DNA from: Akkermansia sp. | GTDB taxonomy: Bacteria > Verrucomicrobiota > Verrucomicrobiia > Verrucomicrobiales > Akkermansiaceae | Direction of reading: 5' to 3' | Assembly (NCBI GenBank): GCA_017546445.1 | Contig: JAFYWX010000032.1 | Coordinates: 1-62,116, forward strand | DNA length: 62,116 nt | In this document: positions 1 to 10,000 of the stretch, one piece after another | Numbering within the stretch: the stretch's first letter is position 1 | How the letters are laid out: every line of letters starts with the position of its first letter | Program-made: the position numbers and the translations under genes | Notes under the pieces: model-generated | Told to the model about the DNA's origin: nothing | What the model saw: the letters and a program-made list of their open reading frames with translations, nothing else | Database searches by the model: none

Positions 1-221
1 TGCCGCGGCTGGCGGTCCAGCTGCTGCTCCAGTTCGCGCTGCAGGCGGGCAGAATCCACACCGGCGCGGGTCAGCACAGCGCTCAACACGCCGCCTTCCT
101 GCTGCACCAGCGCCAGCAGCAGCTCTGCCGGGTAAATCTGCGCGCGCCCGGCAGACTGCGCTGCCTTCTGCGAGGCCTGCAGGCCTTCCATGAATTTTGT
201 AGTAAGATTATTATTCATCAT
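1..221 (-). CDS. clpB: ClpB chaperone, N-terminal fragment (partial)
   Basis: This is the first 73 codons of a gene that runs off the left edge of the window. The translation begins MNNNLTTKFMEGLQASQKAA (after an alternative first Met) and continues with a segment resembling the ClpB Clp-N repeat: a helix starting LTTKF, then YPAELLLALVQQEGG and LSAVLTRAGVD. ClpB is a hexameric AAA+ disaggregase that works with DnaK, and this domain binds substrates. Two adjacent ATG codons at 221 and 218 are possible starts, and no good Shine-Dalgarno sequence is visible. Only the N domain is seen, so ClpB is preferred over ClpA/ClpC on sequence similarity alone. Confidence 0.8.
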   Translation of the reverse strand, partial: MMNNNLTTKFMEGLQASQKAAQSAGRAQIYPAELLLALVQQEGGVLSAVLTRAGVDSARLQRELEQQLDRQPR

Positions 222-313
222 GCAGGTTTGATGCTAGTTGGTAGAACAAACGTTCAAAAATATTATGCGAAGTTGTGAAATTTGTTTCCGGAAGCGGGGG
301 AAGGGGAGGAAAA

Positions 314-2281
314 TCAATCGCTCCACAGCTGGATGAGCTCCTGGGGCAGGGTGGTCAGGAAGCGTGAGGGAGGTGAGAACTGCGCATCATAGCTGCGGCC
401 ATTGTAGCGGGGGAAGGAGAGGTAGAGCTGGTCCTGCGCACGGGTGACGGCCACGTAGAACAGGCGTGTTTCCTCCTCGATATCTGCAGTGGAGCCGCTT
501 TCAATGACTCGCTTGTGGGGGAACTGGCCCTCGCCCAGGAAGATGATGAAGACAATCTTCCACTCCAGCCCCTTGGCCTGGTGAATGGTGGAGAGGGTAA
601 CGGTATCGTCATCCGGCGTGGTGGGAGAATCCACCTCGCTGAGCAGGGCCACGCTGGCCAGGAATTCCTCCAGATTCTCCTCCGTGCCCAGGTTGCGGGT
701 AATCTGGGCCAGGTCTTCGGAGCGTTCGTCGAAATTATCGTAGGTGTGGGTGAAGTAGGGATTCAGGTAGGTGATGACCTGGCGCACCAGCTCGGCGGGC
801 AGCAGGCTGTGCCCGTCCGGGTGCAGGGAATCCATGAGCGCCAGGAAGCCGTTCCAATGCGGGCGCACCGCCGGGGCCACCTTCACGGCAGGTTCGGCAA
901 ACACTTTGCTGTGCGGCTCGGAGAGGATGACTGTATCGGGGTGGGCGGCAGCCCATTTCTCGTATGCGGCCAGCCACTGGGCCCAGATGCGGCCAGCCGT
1001 GGCATCGCCCACGCGGGGGAAGGTGCCGGCAATGCGGCGGAAAGCGATTTCATCTCTCGGGTTGCAGAGCAGGCGCAGGAAGGCAATCACATCCTTCACG
1101 TGAGCCTGCTCGAAGAAGCGCAGACCGCTGGTGATGCGGAAGGGGATGTGCGCGCGGGTCAGCTCCATCTGCACGTCCATGCTGTGGAAGTGGGCGCGGT
1201 ACAGCACGGCAATGTCCTTGCCGGGAATCCCATCACCCATCAGCGCATCAATCCGGCGGGCAACCCAGGCGGCCTCTGTTCGGTTATCCGGGGCGGGAAT
1301 GACTACGGGCTTGAAATGGCTGCCGCTGCGGGCGGCCTGCAAATCCTTGGGAATCTGGTTCTCATTCTGTGCAATGGCTGCGTTGGACAGCTCCAGAATG
1401 GGGGGGAGGCTGCGGTAATTCGTGGTAATCCGGTAAACCTCTGCCTGCGGATAAGTCTCGCGGAAGCGCAGAATGTGCTCCACATCGGCCCCGCGCCAGG
1501 AGTAGATGCTCTGCGCATCATCGCCCACGGCCATGAGGCAGCTGCCGGGGCCGCCGGCCAGAAGCTGCACAATGCGGTCCTGCGGGGTGTTGGTGTCCTG
1601 GTACTCATCCACCAGCACATGGCAGAAGCGGCTCTGCAGGTCACCGCGTATGTCGGCATGTTCCTCTAGCAGGCGCAGCAGGTTGGTGAGCAGGTCATCA
1701 AAATCCATCACGTTGAGCGCCTTCTTGCGGGCGGTGTACTCGTTGTAGATTTTCTCGATGATATCCTCGTGCTGTTCCAGGTAGGCATACTCATTGCTGA
1801 GCACGCGGTGCCAGTCGGTGGCGGTGTTCACGGCCAGGCTGTGCAGGGAGAGCAGCAGCTCCGGCTTCGGAAAACGGTCTGCCTTGGTCATCTTGCCGGC
1901 AAACTGCTTCACCAGGCTCTTCATGAGGGCCTTCTGGTCATCGGAATCAAAGATGGTGAACCCGGGCATGTAGCCCAGCCGCTCCGCATGGCGGCGCAGC
2001 AGGCGGTTGGCAATGGAATGGAAAGTGCCGCTCCAGAGCTGGCCGGCATCTGCCCCGGTGAGCTGGGTGACGCGCTCCAGCATTTCGCGGGCGGCTTTGT
2101 TCGTGAAGGTGAGCAGCAGAATGCGCCAGGGGGCCACCCCGTGCTCCAGCAGCCAGGCTACGCGGTAGGTGAGGGTGCGGGTTTTGCCACTGCCGGCACC
2201 GGCAATGACCAGGGATTGGGCGGCAGTGGTGGTGACGGCGGCGTACTGTTCGGCGTTGAGCTCAGCGGCGTAATCGTGCAT
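314..2281 (-). CDS. UvrD/PcrA/Rep-family superfamily 1 DNA helicase
   Basis: The 655-residue protein has the ordered motifs of an SF1A 3'-5' DNA helicase: a Q-motif-like LNAEQYAAV near residue 8, Walker A GAGSGKT at 28-34, Walker B LVDEYQDTN near 225, motif III GDDAQSIYSWRGA near 255, motif V TIHQAKGLEW near 570 and motif VI FYVAVTRAQDQL near 612. Such enzymes unwind DNA in excision and mismatch repair and displace RecA or stalled replication complexes. It is about 65 residues shorter than typical UvrD, with no obvious C-terminal RNA-polymerase-binding extension, so UvrD, PcrA and Rep cannot be separated here. The gene stands alone between clpB and the OmpA-family gene, which has its own likely terminator. 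Confidence 0.93.
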   Translation of the reverse strand: MHDYAAELNAEQYAAVTTTAAQSLVIAGAGSGKTRTLTYRVAWLLEHGVAPWRILLLTFTNKAAREMLERVTQLTGADAGQLWSGTFHSIANRLLRRHAERLGYMPGFTIFDSDDQKALMKSLVKQFAGKMTKADRFPKPELLLSLHSLAVNTATDWHRVLSNEYAYLEQHEDIIEKIYNEYTARKKALNVMDFDDLLTNLLRLLEEHADIRGDLQSRFCHVLVDEYQDTNTPQDRIVQLLAGGPGSCLMAVGDDAQSIYSWRGADVEHILRFRETYPQAEVYRITTNYRSLPPILELSNAAIAQNENQIPKDLQAARSGSHFKPVVIPAPDNRTEAAWVARRIDALMGDGIPGKDIAVLYRAHFHSMDVQMELTRAHIPFRITSGLRFFEQAHVKDVIAFLRLLCNPRDEIAFRRIAGTFPRVGDATAGRIWAQWLAAYEKWAAAHPDTVILSEPHSKVFAEPAVKVAPAVRPHWNGFLALMDSLHPDGHSLLPAELVRQVITYLNPYFTHTYDNFDERSEDLAQITRNLGTEENLEEFLASVALLSEVDSPTTPDDDTVTLSTIHQAKGLEWKIVFIIFLGEGQFPHKRVIESGSTADIEEETRLFYVAVTRAQDQLYLSFPRYNGRSYDAQFSPPSRFLTTLPQELIQLWSD

Positions 2282-2296
2282 AGGGCGAAAACAGAA

Positions 2297-2325
2297 ATCC
2301 GCCCCACCGGACCGGAGGGGCGGAT
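2297..2325 (-). terminator. Hairpin after the OmpA-family gene
   Basis: ATCCGCCCC (2297-2305) pairs perfectly with GGGGCGGAT (2317-2325). On the minus strand the stem is followed by TTCTGTTTTC. It lies directly after the OmpA-family stop codon, but the uridine tract is imperfect. Confidence 0.55.
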
Positions 2326-2341
2326 GAATGAGATGGTTTTA

Positions 2342-3757
2342 TCAGGACTCGAAATCGAGGTAGATTTCCGCGCGGCGGTTCTCACCGCGGATGTAGTCAA
2401 TCTGCTCGGTGGTGTCCTCGGTGGTGTAGAAGCGGCGGGGCTGAGTCTTGCCCATACCCTCGGTGGAAATCTGCTTCTCATCCACGCCGAAGGAAACCAG
2501 GGCGGTCTTCACCGCCTCTGCACGGCGGATGGAGAGCTGCAGGTTGTACTTCTCGGAGCCCACGTCATCGGTGTGGCCGCTGATCTGCAGCACGCCCTTG
2601 CTGGCCTTCAGCAGCTCAGCCACAATCTGCAGCTGGCGCATGGAGCGGGGGGTGAGCTCGAACTCGTTGAATGCGAAGAAAAGAGCCAGGGAGTCGCCGC
2701 CCTTGGGATTCTTCACGATGGGGAAGTAGTGGCCGCCTTCCTCGGTGGCGATGCTTTCGTAGCTGCTCAGCAGGGCATCCAGAGCCACGGCCTTGATGCG
2801 CCAGTCCTGCTCATTGATGCGGGTGAGCTCAATGCCGACATTGGCCGGACGCGTGGAAATGGGGGAGAGCACATACACCAGGTAGCCGGCGTTGTTGGCC
2901 GTGGTGAAGGTGTTGCGGATGGGAGCCTGCTCACGGAGCTTGAACTCGCCTTCCTCGAAAATCATGCAGAGACCAGCCACGGTGGCGTCAGATACCTCAG
3001 AGCCTGTGACCATGCTGCGAGCCACGACCATATCGCCGCGGCGCACGGCTTCCACAAAGCCTTCTGCCACCGTGATGGAGTCTGCACCGGGGGCAAGCTT
3101 GGTTTTGTCGGAAGAGGAGAACTTGGCGGATTCAATGAAGGTCTTGCCGTCCTTCTGGGAAACCACGTCGATGAGCAGGTCATCGCCACCGTTCTCAGAA
3201 ACAAGGCGGTAGCGGGTTACGCGGTCGCCATTCGGGCGGCGGCTGTTGCCCACTTCCTCCACGGCCTTGACCTTGTTCTTGCTGCCCCAGGCGGCCAGCT
3301 GCTCGGCTGCTTCCTGGGTGATATCGCCCTTCTCCAGCAGGTTCTTGAGGGCTGCTGCCGGGTCCTGTGCTTCCAGCACGGCGGCGGCGGTCAGGGCGCT
3401 CTTGTGCTCAGCATTGCGCGGATTTTCACGCAGCTTCAGTTCCTCTGCCGGTGCAGGTGCCGGCTCCGGAGTGGGTTCCGGGGTGGGCTCTGGTGCCGGT
3501 TCCTCAGCCGGTGCGGGAGCCGGCTCAGGTTCGTTTGCAGGCTCCGGGGCAGGGGTGGGGGCAGGAACGGGCTCCGGGGTAGGCTCCGGGGCCGGGGTGG
3601 GTTCCGGGGCCGGCTCCGGGGTGGTGACGGTCTCCGTCCGGGTAATGACCTTGTCGGCATCGTTGTTAGCTCTGTGCTTCAGTAGCATGAATACACCGGC
3701 ACACACGCCGATGGTGGCCAGGAAGGCGCAGAGGAAAAGGAGAATGTTGCGTTTCAT
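2342..3757 (-). CDS. OmpA-family peptidoglycan-associated envelope protein with Pro/Glu linker
   Basis: The 471-residue protein starts with a hydrophobic segment (residues about 4-27, after MKRN) that can act as a signal anchor. A low-complexity linker built from EPTPEPAPAP-type units follows at about 40-110, then a region without recognised family. The C-terminal 120 residues are an OmpA-like domain with FFAFNEFELTP, ISGHTDDVGSEKYNLQLSIRRA and a final NRRAEIYLDF, including the Asp and Arg expected to bind meso-diaminopimelate. The likely role is to link the envelope to peptidoglycan across the periplasm, with the Pro-rich stretch as spacer. It starts 13 bases after the M23 peptidase stop, so the two are probably one transcript for cell-wall functions. 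Confidence 0.85.
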   Translation of the reverse strand: MKRNILLFLCAFLATIGVCAGVFMLLKHRANNDADKVITRTETVTTPEPAPEPTPAPEPTPEPVPAPTPAPEPANEPEPAPAPAEEPAPEPTPEPTPEPAPAPAEELKLRENPRNAEHKSALTAAAVLEAQDPAAALKNLLEKGDITQEAAEQLAAWGSKNKVKAVEEVGNSRRPNGDRVTRYRLVSENGGDDLLIDVVSQKDGKTFIESAKFSSSDKTKLAPGADSITVAEGFVEAVRRGDMVVARSMVTGSEVSDATVAGLCMIFEEGEFKLREQAPIRNTFTTANNAGYLVYVLSPISTRPANVGIELTRINEQDWRIKAVALDALLSSYESIATEEGGHYFPIVKNPKGGDSLALFFAFNEFELTPRSMRQLQIVAELLKASKGVLQISGHTDDVGSEKYNLQLSIRRAEAVKTALVSFGVDEKQISTEGMGKTQPRRFYTTEDTTEQIDYIRGENRRAEIYLDFES

Positions 3758-3770
3758 AACAAAATGATTC

Positions 3771-4622
3771 TTAAAGGAATTGTGTGGGGTTTACGGGGAT
3801 GGCTCCATCGGGCATAGGGGCAGCAGGAGCCGCGGGTTGCTGCATGGCAGCTTCCCGCACGCGCAGGCGGCGTACGATTTCATATGGATCCGGCACAGCG
3901 GGTGCCGGGTAACTGGTGAGAAGTTTCTGGGGATTCAGGCGGTTCATGGTGCCGCCCGGATGATAGGCCGGCTGACCGGCCTCTGTGCAGAAAGAGGAAA
4001 TGGCCTCGAAGTGCAGGTGCGCCTTGTAATTACCGTGGGCTGTGCCGACGGTGCCGATAGGCTCGCCACGGCTGATGAACTGGCCCTGGCGCACGATGCT
4101 CTTATCCAGGTGGGCGTAAAGGGTCTGGATGATGCGCGAATCGTTCGGCAGGCGGTGCGCCAGCACCACCACATTGCCCCAGCCGGGGGAGGGTTCGCCG
4201 CAGTATACCACCAGCCCGCGGGCGGCGGCATGCACGGTCAGGCCCAGGTCAGTGTCTTCACCGCCGATTCCGTTGATATCGCTGCCGGTGTGGTGGCCGC
4301 CGCGCTTGGAATTCAGCGTGTTGAAGGGCTGCGCATCGTACGTGAAGCCCCCCGTGGCGGTGCCGCAGGGAGACTGAAAACCATCCGCCAGCGGAATGAG
4401 TGCCAGCTGGTGCGGGGTGAGCAGCACTAAGCCGGGGAGCAGTTCCTCCGGCAGGGTGGAGGCTGGTACATCCTGGCCGTAAAGCCCTGCAAGAGCAGGC
4501 GATACGGGGGCGTCTTCGCCATCGCTGTTCAGGTAGGCAATAATCCCCGCTGCTATGACTCCTACGCCGAGGAGCCCTAGCGTAAACCAACGCAGGGGGG
4601 TGAAAAAGCGCTTGCCTGACAT
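3771..4622 (-). CDS. M23/LytM-family zinc metallopeptidase
   Basis: The start is placed at 4622 (MSGKRFF), giving 283 residues; the frame is open further upstream but that extension looks non-coding. A single membrane segment spans about residues 12-30. The catalytic domain keeps both zinc motifs of LytM-type endopeptidases: HTGSD (HxxxD) in GGHHTGSDINGIGG, and HLH (HxH) in HGNYKAHLHFE. VVLAHRLPNDSRIIQTLYAH adds a further conserved His. The predicted activity is cleavage of peptidoglycan cross-bridges in the periplasm. It is upstream of, and probably co-transcribed with, the OmpA-family gene. The last 40 residues are Pro/Ala-rich. The substrate is not determined by the sequence. Confidence 0.85.
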   Translation of the reverse strand: MSGKRFFTPLRWFTLGLLGVGVIAAGIIAYLNSDGEDAPVSPALAGLYGQDVPASTLPEELLPGLVLLTPHQLALIPLADGFQSPCGTATGGFTYDAQPFNTLNSKRGGHHTGSDINGIGGEDTDLGLTVHAAARGLVVYCGEPSPGWGNVVVLAHRLPNDSRIIQTLYAHLDKSIVRQGQFISRGEPIGTVGTAHGNYKAHLHFEAISSFCTEAGQPAYHPGGTMNRLNPQKLLTSYPAPAVPDPYEIVRRLRVREAAMQQPAAPAAPMPDGAIPVNPTQFL

Positions 4623-4723
4623 ACTGACGATATTATACGGCCAAAGCCCCTCTATGACAAGCCAAAATAAGTGAATAGTGCATAAGGAAGAGTGAATAAT
4701 GACACGCGTGCGGAAAAAGAAAA

Positions 4724-4746
4724 GCGCTGCCCGGGGTGAGCAGCGC
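4724..4746 (-). terminator. Intrinsic terminator of transketolase
   Basis: GCGCTGC (4724-4730) pairs with GCAGCGC (4740-4746). On the minus strand the stem is followed by TTTTCTTTTTCC, a good uridine tract, 27 bases after the tkt stop. Confidence 0.8.
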
Positions 4747-4772
4747 CTTTCGAAAAACAAGGATTTGTTGCT

Positions 4773-6779
4773 TTACAGAGCCTTGGCGTGGGCGATGATG
4801 TTTTCCACGTTCATGCCCAGGTCGTGCAGCACCACATCGCCGGGGGCAGAGAAACCGTAGGAATCGATGCCGATGATGCAGCCCTGCGGGCCCACGTAGC
4901 GGTACCAGAGGTCGGTCTTGCCGGCCTCGATAGCCAGGCGGCGGGTGCAGGCGGCGGGCAGGATGCTCTCCTGGTAAGCGGCGTCCTGCTTGTTGAAGCG
5001 GAACATGGAGGGCATGGAAACTACGCGTACGTCCGGGCCCAGTTCCTTGGCGGCCTGCAGAGCCAGAATCAGCTCAGAGCCGGAGGAGATGATGATGGTG
5101 CCGGGTTTCTCGGTCTGCTCCTTCAGGGCGATGTAAGCACCCTTCATGGTGCCCATGCGGCGGTCTTCGGCAGAGATATCCACCACGCTGGTGAGGGTGG
5201 GGATGTTCTGGCGGGTGAAGATGAGGGCGGTGGGGCCGTCCTTGCGCTCCATGGCGCACATCCAGGCGCCGGCGGCCTCTTCTTCGTCTGCCGGGCGCAC
5301 GACGTCCAGGTTCGGGATGACGCGGAGGCCTGTCACGGTTTCCACCGGCTGGTGGGTCGGGCCGTCTTCGCCCACGGCTACGGAGTCGTGAGTGAGCACG
5401 TAGGTGACGGGAAGGTGGGACAGAGCAGCCACGCGGATGCTGGCGCGCATGTAGTCCACGAAAACGCAGAAGGTGCCGGCGGATACGCGGAAGATGCCGT
5501 CGTAGGCGATACCGTTGCAGATAGCGGCCATGGCGTGCTCGCGGATGCCGAACCAGAAGTTGCGGCCGGTGTAATCCGTGGCGGAGAAGTCACCTGCGCC
5601 CTTCAGATAGTTCTTGTTGGAGGAGAACAGGTCAGCGCTGGTGGAAAGAAGGCCGGTGCAGGCGGCGCCGATGGCGTTCTGGGCTACTGCGCCGGAGGAG
5701 CGGGTGGCTTCCTTGGCGCCGGGGGCCCAGGTGGGAATCAGAGCGTTGCTGGCATCGGCGCACAGACCGTTGGCGGCCAGGTCAACACAGGCGGCCAGCT
5801 CGGCTGCCTTTTCGGGGTTGGCGGCGCTCCAGGCGGCGAAGGTGTTCTCCCATTCGGCATAGGCGGCTTCGCGCTGGGTCTTGAGCTCGGCCATGTAGGC
5901 GCGAACATCATCGGAAACGTAGTACTGCTGGTCGGTGGGCAGGCCCCAGTTGGCGTGGGCTTCGGCCCAGAGCTTGGCGCCGCCTTCGCCGTGGCCCTTG
6001 GTGGTGCCTTCGAAACCGGGCACACCCTTGGCGATGGTGGTCTTGGCGATGATGAGCTTCGGATGGCCGTTCTTCTCCAGACGGCATACGCGGAGGGTCT
6101 TCTCAACCTCTTCCATGTTGTGGCCGTCGATGGTGAAGGCATCCCAGCCCTGTGCGGTGAAGCAGGCGGCGATGTCGTCAACCTGGGTCACTTCGACGGG
6201 GGCGTCGAGGGTGATGCCGTTGGCATCGTAAATCAGGATGAGGTTGTCGAGCTTCAGCGTGCCGGCGATGGCGGCAGCTTCGCGGGAAATGCCTTCCTGA
6301 ATGCAGCCGTCGCCAGCCAGACAGTAGACATTGCTGTTGAAAATCTCGTGCTCAGGGGTGTTGAAGCGGGCGGCAGCGTGCTTGCCGGAGATGGCGAAGC
6401 CCACAGCATTGGCGATACCCTGACCCAGCGGTCCGGTGGTGCATTCCACGCCGGGGCAGCAGCCGTATTCCGGGTGACCGGGCGTGTTGGAACCCTTGGC
6501 GCGGAAAGCCTTCACATCGTCCATGCTTACCTCAAAGCCGCTCAGGTGCAGCCAGCTGTAGAGGAACATGGAACCATGACCGCCGGAAAGAATGAAGCGG
6601 TCGCGGTTGAGCCACTCCGGTTCGGAGGGGTTTACATTAAGCAGTTCGCCATAAAGAATGGCACCGATTTCGGCACAGCCCAGGGGCAGACCCATATGAC
6701 CGGATGCTTTGTCGTAGATGGCATCGATGGCAAGACCTCGGGCCTGGTTGGCGGCCTTCTGAAGGATTTCCGTATTCAT
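4773..6779 (-). CDS. tkt: Transketolase
   Basis: The 668-residue length is normal for a bacterial transketolase, which moves two-carbon ketol units between sugar phosphates in the pentose phosphate pathway using thiamine diphosphate. The N-terminal domain has GHGSMFLYSWLHLSG and the TPP/Mg motif GDGCIQEGISREAA with the downstream Asn in DANGIT. The middle domain carries FGIREHAMAAICNGIA with the catalytic Glu, and THDSVAVGEDGPTHQPVE of the transketolase signature. The C-terminal domain is complete (GIDSYGFSAPGDVV). It is a single-gene unit with its own terminator and is divergent from the first autotransporter gene. Confidence 0.97.
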   Translation of the reverse strand: MNTEILQKAANQARGLAIDAIYDKASGHMGLPLGCAEIGAILYGELLNVNPSEPEWLNRDRFILSGGHGSMFLYSWLHLSGFEVSMDDVKAFRAKGSNTPGHPEYGCCPGVECTTGPLGQGIANAVGFAISGKHAAARFNTPEHEIFNSNVYCLAGDGCIQEGISREAAAIAGTLKLDNLILIYDANGITLDAPVEVTQVDDIAACFTAQGWDAFTIDGHNMEEVEKTLRVCRLEKNGHPKLIIAKTTIAKGVPGFEGTTKGHGEGGAKLWAEAHANWGLPTDQQYYVSDDVRAYMAELKTQREAAYAEWENTFAAWSAANPEKAAELAACVDLAANGLCADASNALIPTWAPGAKEATRSSGAVAQNAIGAACTGLLSTSADLFSSNKNYLKGAGDFSATDYTGRNFWFGIREHAMAAICNGIAYDGIFRVSAGTFCVFVDYMRASIRVAALSHLPVTYVLTHDSVAVGEDGPTHQPVETVTGLRVIPNLDVVRPADEEEAAGAWMCAMERKDGPTALIFTRQNIPTLTSVVDISAEDRRMGTMKGAYIALKEQTEKPGTIIISSGSELILALQAAKELGPDVRVVSMPSMFRFNKQDAAYQESILPAACTRRLAIEAGKTDLWYRYVGPQGCIIGIDSYGFSAPGDVVLHDLGMNVENIIAHAKAL

Positions 6780-6934
6780 GCGGAAACAAGTATAACATAT
6801 GCCGTTTCATTGTAAAGTCAAAAGCGGCATTCATTCTGCAAAATAAAGCGGTATTTTGCGGGCTTTTTCGCCGCATTAGCTGGTTCGTTGTCCCTGGCCC
6901 CTTGTCTGGTGTGATGTATTACGTGCATTCTTCC

Positions 6935-6962
6935 TTGACAAAATGTTATTCCACACAATAAT
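6935..6962 (+). promoter_or_regulatory. Candidate sigma-70 promoter for autotransporter 1
   Basis: A perfect -35 TTGACA (6935-6940) is followed after 16 bases by AATAAT (6957-6962), a five-of-six match to the -10 box. Transcription would start about 60 bases before the ATG at 7029. Confidence 0.55.
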
Positions 6963-7028
6963 TACTATCGTTCAAAAAACATAAGACGTTTATCTTGCGC
7001 AAAATACAATGTAATACAAAGCTTGGGG

Positions 7029-10000
7029 ATGAAAGTAAATCGCACGCTCGCATTATTGTTGGCTTGTCTGGTTTCATCAGTGGAAAAGGCAGATGCTTCC
7101 CGGATATCGGTTGACGGAGAGTTTGTACAGCTGGTAGATGATAAATCTGCAGGAGGGGTATATGCGCATCGTATTGAGTGTGTCGATACCGGTACTCTGG
7201 GAGGTACGTTGAATGTGTATTACAATGGTCTGGATGCCACGGCTGCTAGTTACATAGATATTCTTCAGGTGGATGGCGGAGGTGATTTAGTGCTGGAGGG
7301 TACATCGGTCAATACCTTGCAGTTGTTCAGATTGGCGGACGGGGCGGTAGATGCGTATGGTGGAAACCTGACTATATGCAACTACAGTGCAGCGTGGGAT
7401 GGAGACGGGCGGTACGATAATGTGGTGATACTGGAGTCCGGCGCGATGGATATGAAGGGGAGTGTTACCCTGGATGTGGCCGGATACTGTTTTTCAGATT
7501 GTTTCTTCGTATCGGCCTTCGGGGTGAATGCCGATGTATCCATTGGCGGCCTGGATGCGCCGGAATATATTGCCCCGGCTGCCTATTTGTACAGCGGAAG
7601 CCTCAAGTCTGATACTACCTGCATGGTGCATTCCGAGGGAGTGGCGTCCTACATCACCCCGGAGCGCCATGCTCTGACCATTGATACAGAGGGGAATCAT
7701 TCATTCTACGGGGATATACTCGGGCCGCTGACGGTGGTCAAGAAGGGGACGGGTACGCAGAGTTTTACCGGTGCAGTGGATTCCGGCTGTATTTTTCTTG
7801 TACTGGGAGGTGTGCTGAATCTGGCTGCTGATGCGGAATTGGCAGAAATGGAGGTGAATGACGCCACCCTGAACTATACGGGCAATCTTTCAGTGCAGGA
7901 ATTGATGGTGGTAGATGGTGTATTGAATGTGAGTGGTAGTCTGAGTACGGAGACTGCCACTTTCAGCGGTACCAGTTCGCTTTCTGTCCAGGCTGATGCT
8001 GTGACCTGGGAGCTGCAGATGAACGATATTCACCGCCAATCAGCCTTATTGACCCTGTCCGATATGTCAGATGTCACCCTGCAGAGTCTGAATGTTATCT
8101 ACAACCGGGAGGAGCTGCTGCGCGGCTGGTATTGCCTGGTGGGGAACAGCTCGGGTTTGCAGGTGGGCCATATTCTGGCTCAGGGGGATGAGATGCTTAC
8201 TGAATTCCGCGAGGGGGATATGTGGGTCTATGTAGCGGATGGCTGGCGTACCTTGCCCCGCACAGCGGCGGCAAGTCTGGTGTGGCTCCCGGATAGCGGG
8301 AACTGGGCTGCAGGCGCGGGCCATGTGGAGCAGAGCTGGGCAGGCCCTGATACCAATAGTAATTTCCTGGCTGGTGATGATGTGTACTTCACGCAGCCGG
8401 CAGAGCTTAACCTTGTGGGCGAACTCCTGCCGGGCAGGGTTGTGGTAAGTAATGACGGCGGGGGTGTCTCCATGGCTGGCGAGGGCCGCATTTCCGGCGG
8501 TGCGGTTTTGGAAAAGTCGGGAACCGGAGAGCTTTCCATTTCGGTAGCCAATGACTACACCGGAGGCACGACACTGCACAGCGGCACACTTACAACACTG
8601 CATTCCTCTGCGCTGGGCGGTGGCGGTGTTACACTGCGGGGCGGCGTGCTGAATCTGGCCGGCTGTGCTGTGGAGAATGATATCCGGGTGCAGGGAGATG
8701 TTGCTATTGTGGCGGGGAATCAGTACAAGGGGAAACTGGAGCTGGAGTCCGGCAGGCTGAGTGGTGGAGCTCTCCGCCTGACAGGGAATGCATTGTTGAA
8801 AGGTGGAGTCGTGGATATAGAGCTGACCGGCACCGGTGGTATTCAGGTACAGGGTGAGGTGAGGCTGCAGCAGGCTTCAAGCTACACTGGCAACACGGTG
8901 GTTTCATCCGGGTGCCTCGCTATTGGTCACTCTCTCGCTCTGGGGGATGGCTCCGTGGTCATGCTGGGTGGTCAGCTGGATCTGGGGTGCCAGGCGGCGG
9001 CTAATTTCATTCAGGTTCGTGGTGATGCGGTTGTGTCTCATGCCGGAAATTACACAGGATGCATCGATTTGCAGAGCGGCTCCCTGCGGTTGGATTCCGT
9101 GGGTCAGGCGGAAATCTGCTGCAGTGGTAACGCTGCACTGAGGGCAGAGGATGTATTGTATCTCACCCGGCCGATTGTCAATTCCGGGAATCTGAGCCTG
9201 GAGGGTGTCTTTGACCTGACGGCTCTGGCTGTGAGCCGGGATGCTGAGTTGGTGGATGCCTATGGTCATGCCGGTGGAAACAGCGGTTTCCAGCGCGATG
9301 CCGGAACTTTCATAGAGTTGACCAGTGGTAGCGGCAGTATTGCAGGCTCAGCCACTTTTCTGTTCCGAGGAAACGAGGTGGAGCTGGATGCCTATGGCCG
9401 CTGTGAAATCGGGGCCGGGATGCATTATGGTCAGTACCACATAGGCACTGGCCACAGTGTTTCGGCCAGTGCTATCCGGTCGGTTGCCGGTGCAGCCTTG
9501 CAGAGTATCACGATGAGCGGTGGCCAGCTTCTGGTGGATGAAAGCGCCTGGGTGATGGCGGCAGGTGGTGAGATGATGTTGATCCGCGGGGAATTAACCG
9601 GGAGTTGCAGTGGTTGCAGCCTTGTGGCTACAGGGGGTGTGCTGAATGTATCGTTCAGCGGTGATAATCAGGTGAGCTGTACTGCAGATGTCCGGCTTGG
9701 CGGTGTTATCAGTAACACGGGAAATCTGACGCTGCTGGGAGAGGTTGATGCCTCCTCTCTGCCGTTGCAGGAGACGGCGGCCACCCGCACAGGTGGTTCC
9801 AGCCCGGCCAGCGGCTATGCCCGGACTGCTGCCTACAGCCTGCAGGTGGCGCATGGCGGCGGCGTTTCTGGCGGAGCGGTGGTGCTGCATGGTGAGCATC
9901 GCCTGGTTCTGGGTTCGGACGGCTACGCTCTTTCCGGTGGCGTGGTGGATTATCGTGAATATCTGCTCACCGGGACGGATACAGCCCGGTATAGCGATAT

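Noticed and set aside
1769..3685. Long open frame opposite the helicase and OmpA-family genes
   Set aside because: It runs antisense through two clear genes and is open only because of their GC-rich codon use.
4788..6815. 675-codon open frame opposite transketolase
   Set aside because: Antisense to an unambiguous tkt gene; Gly/Ala/Val-rich composition without any motif.
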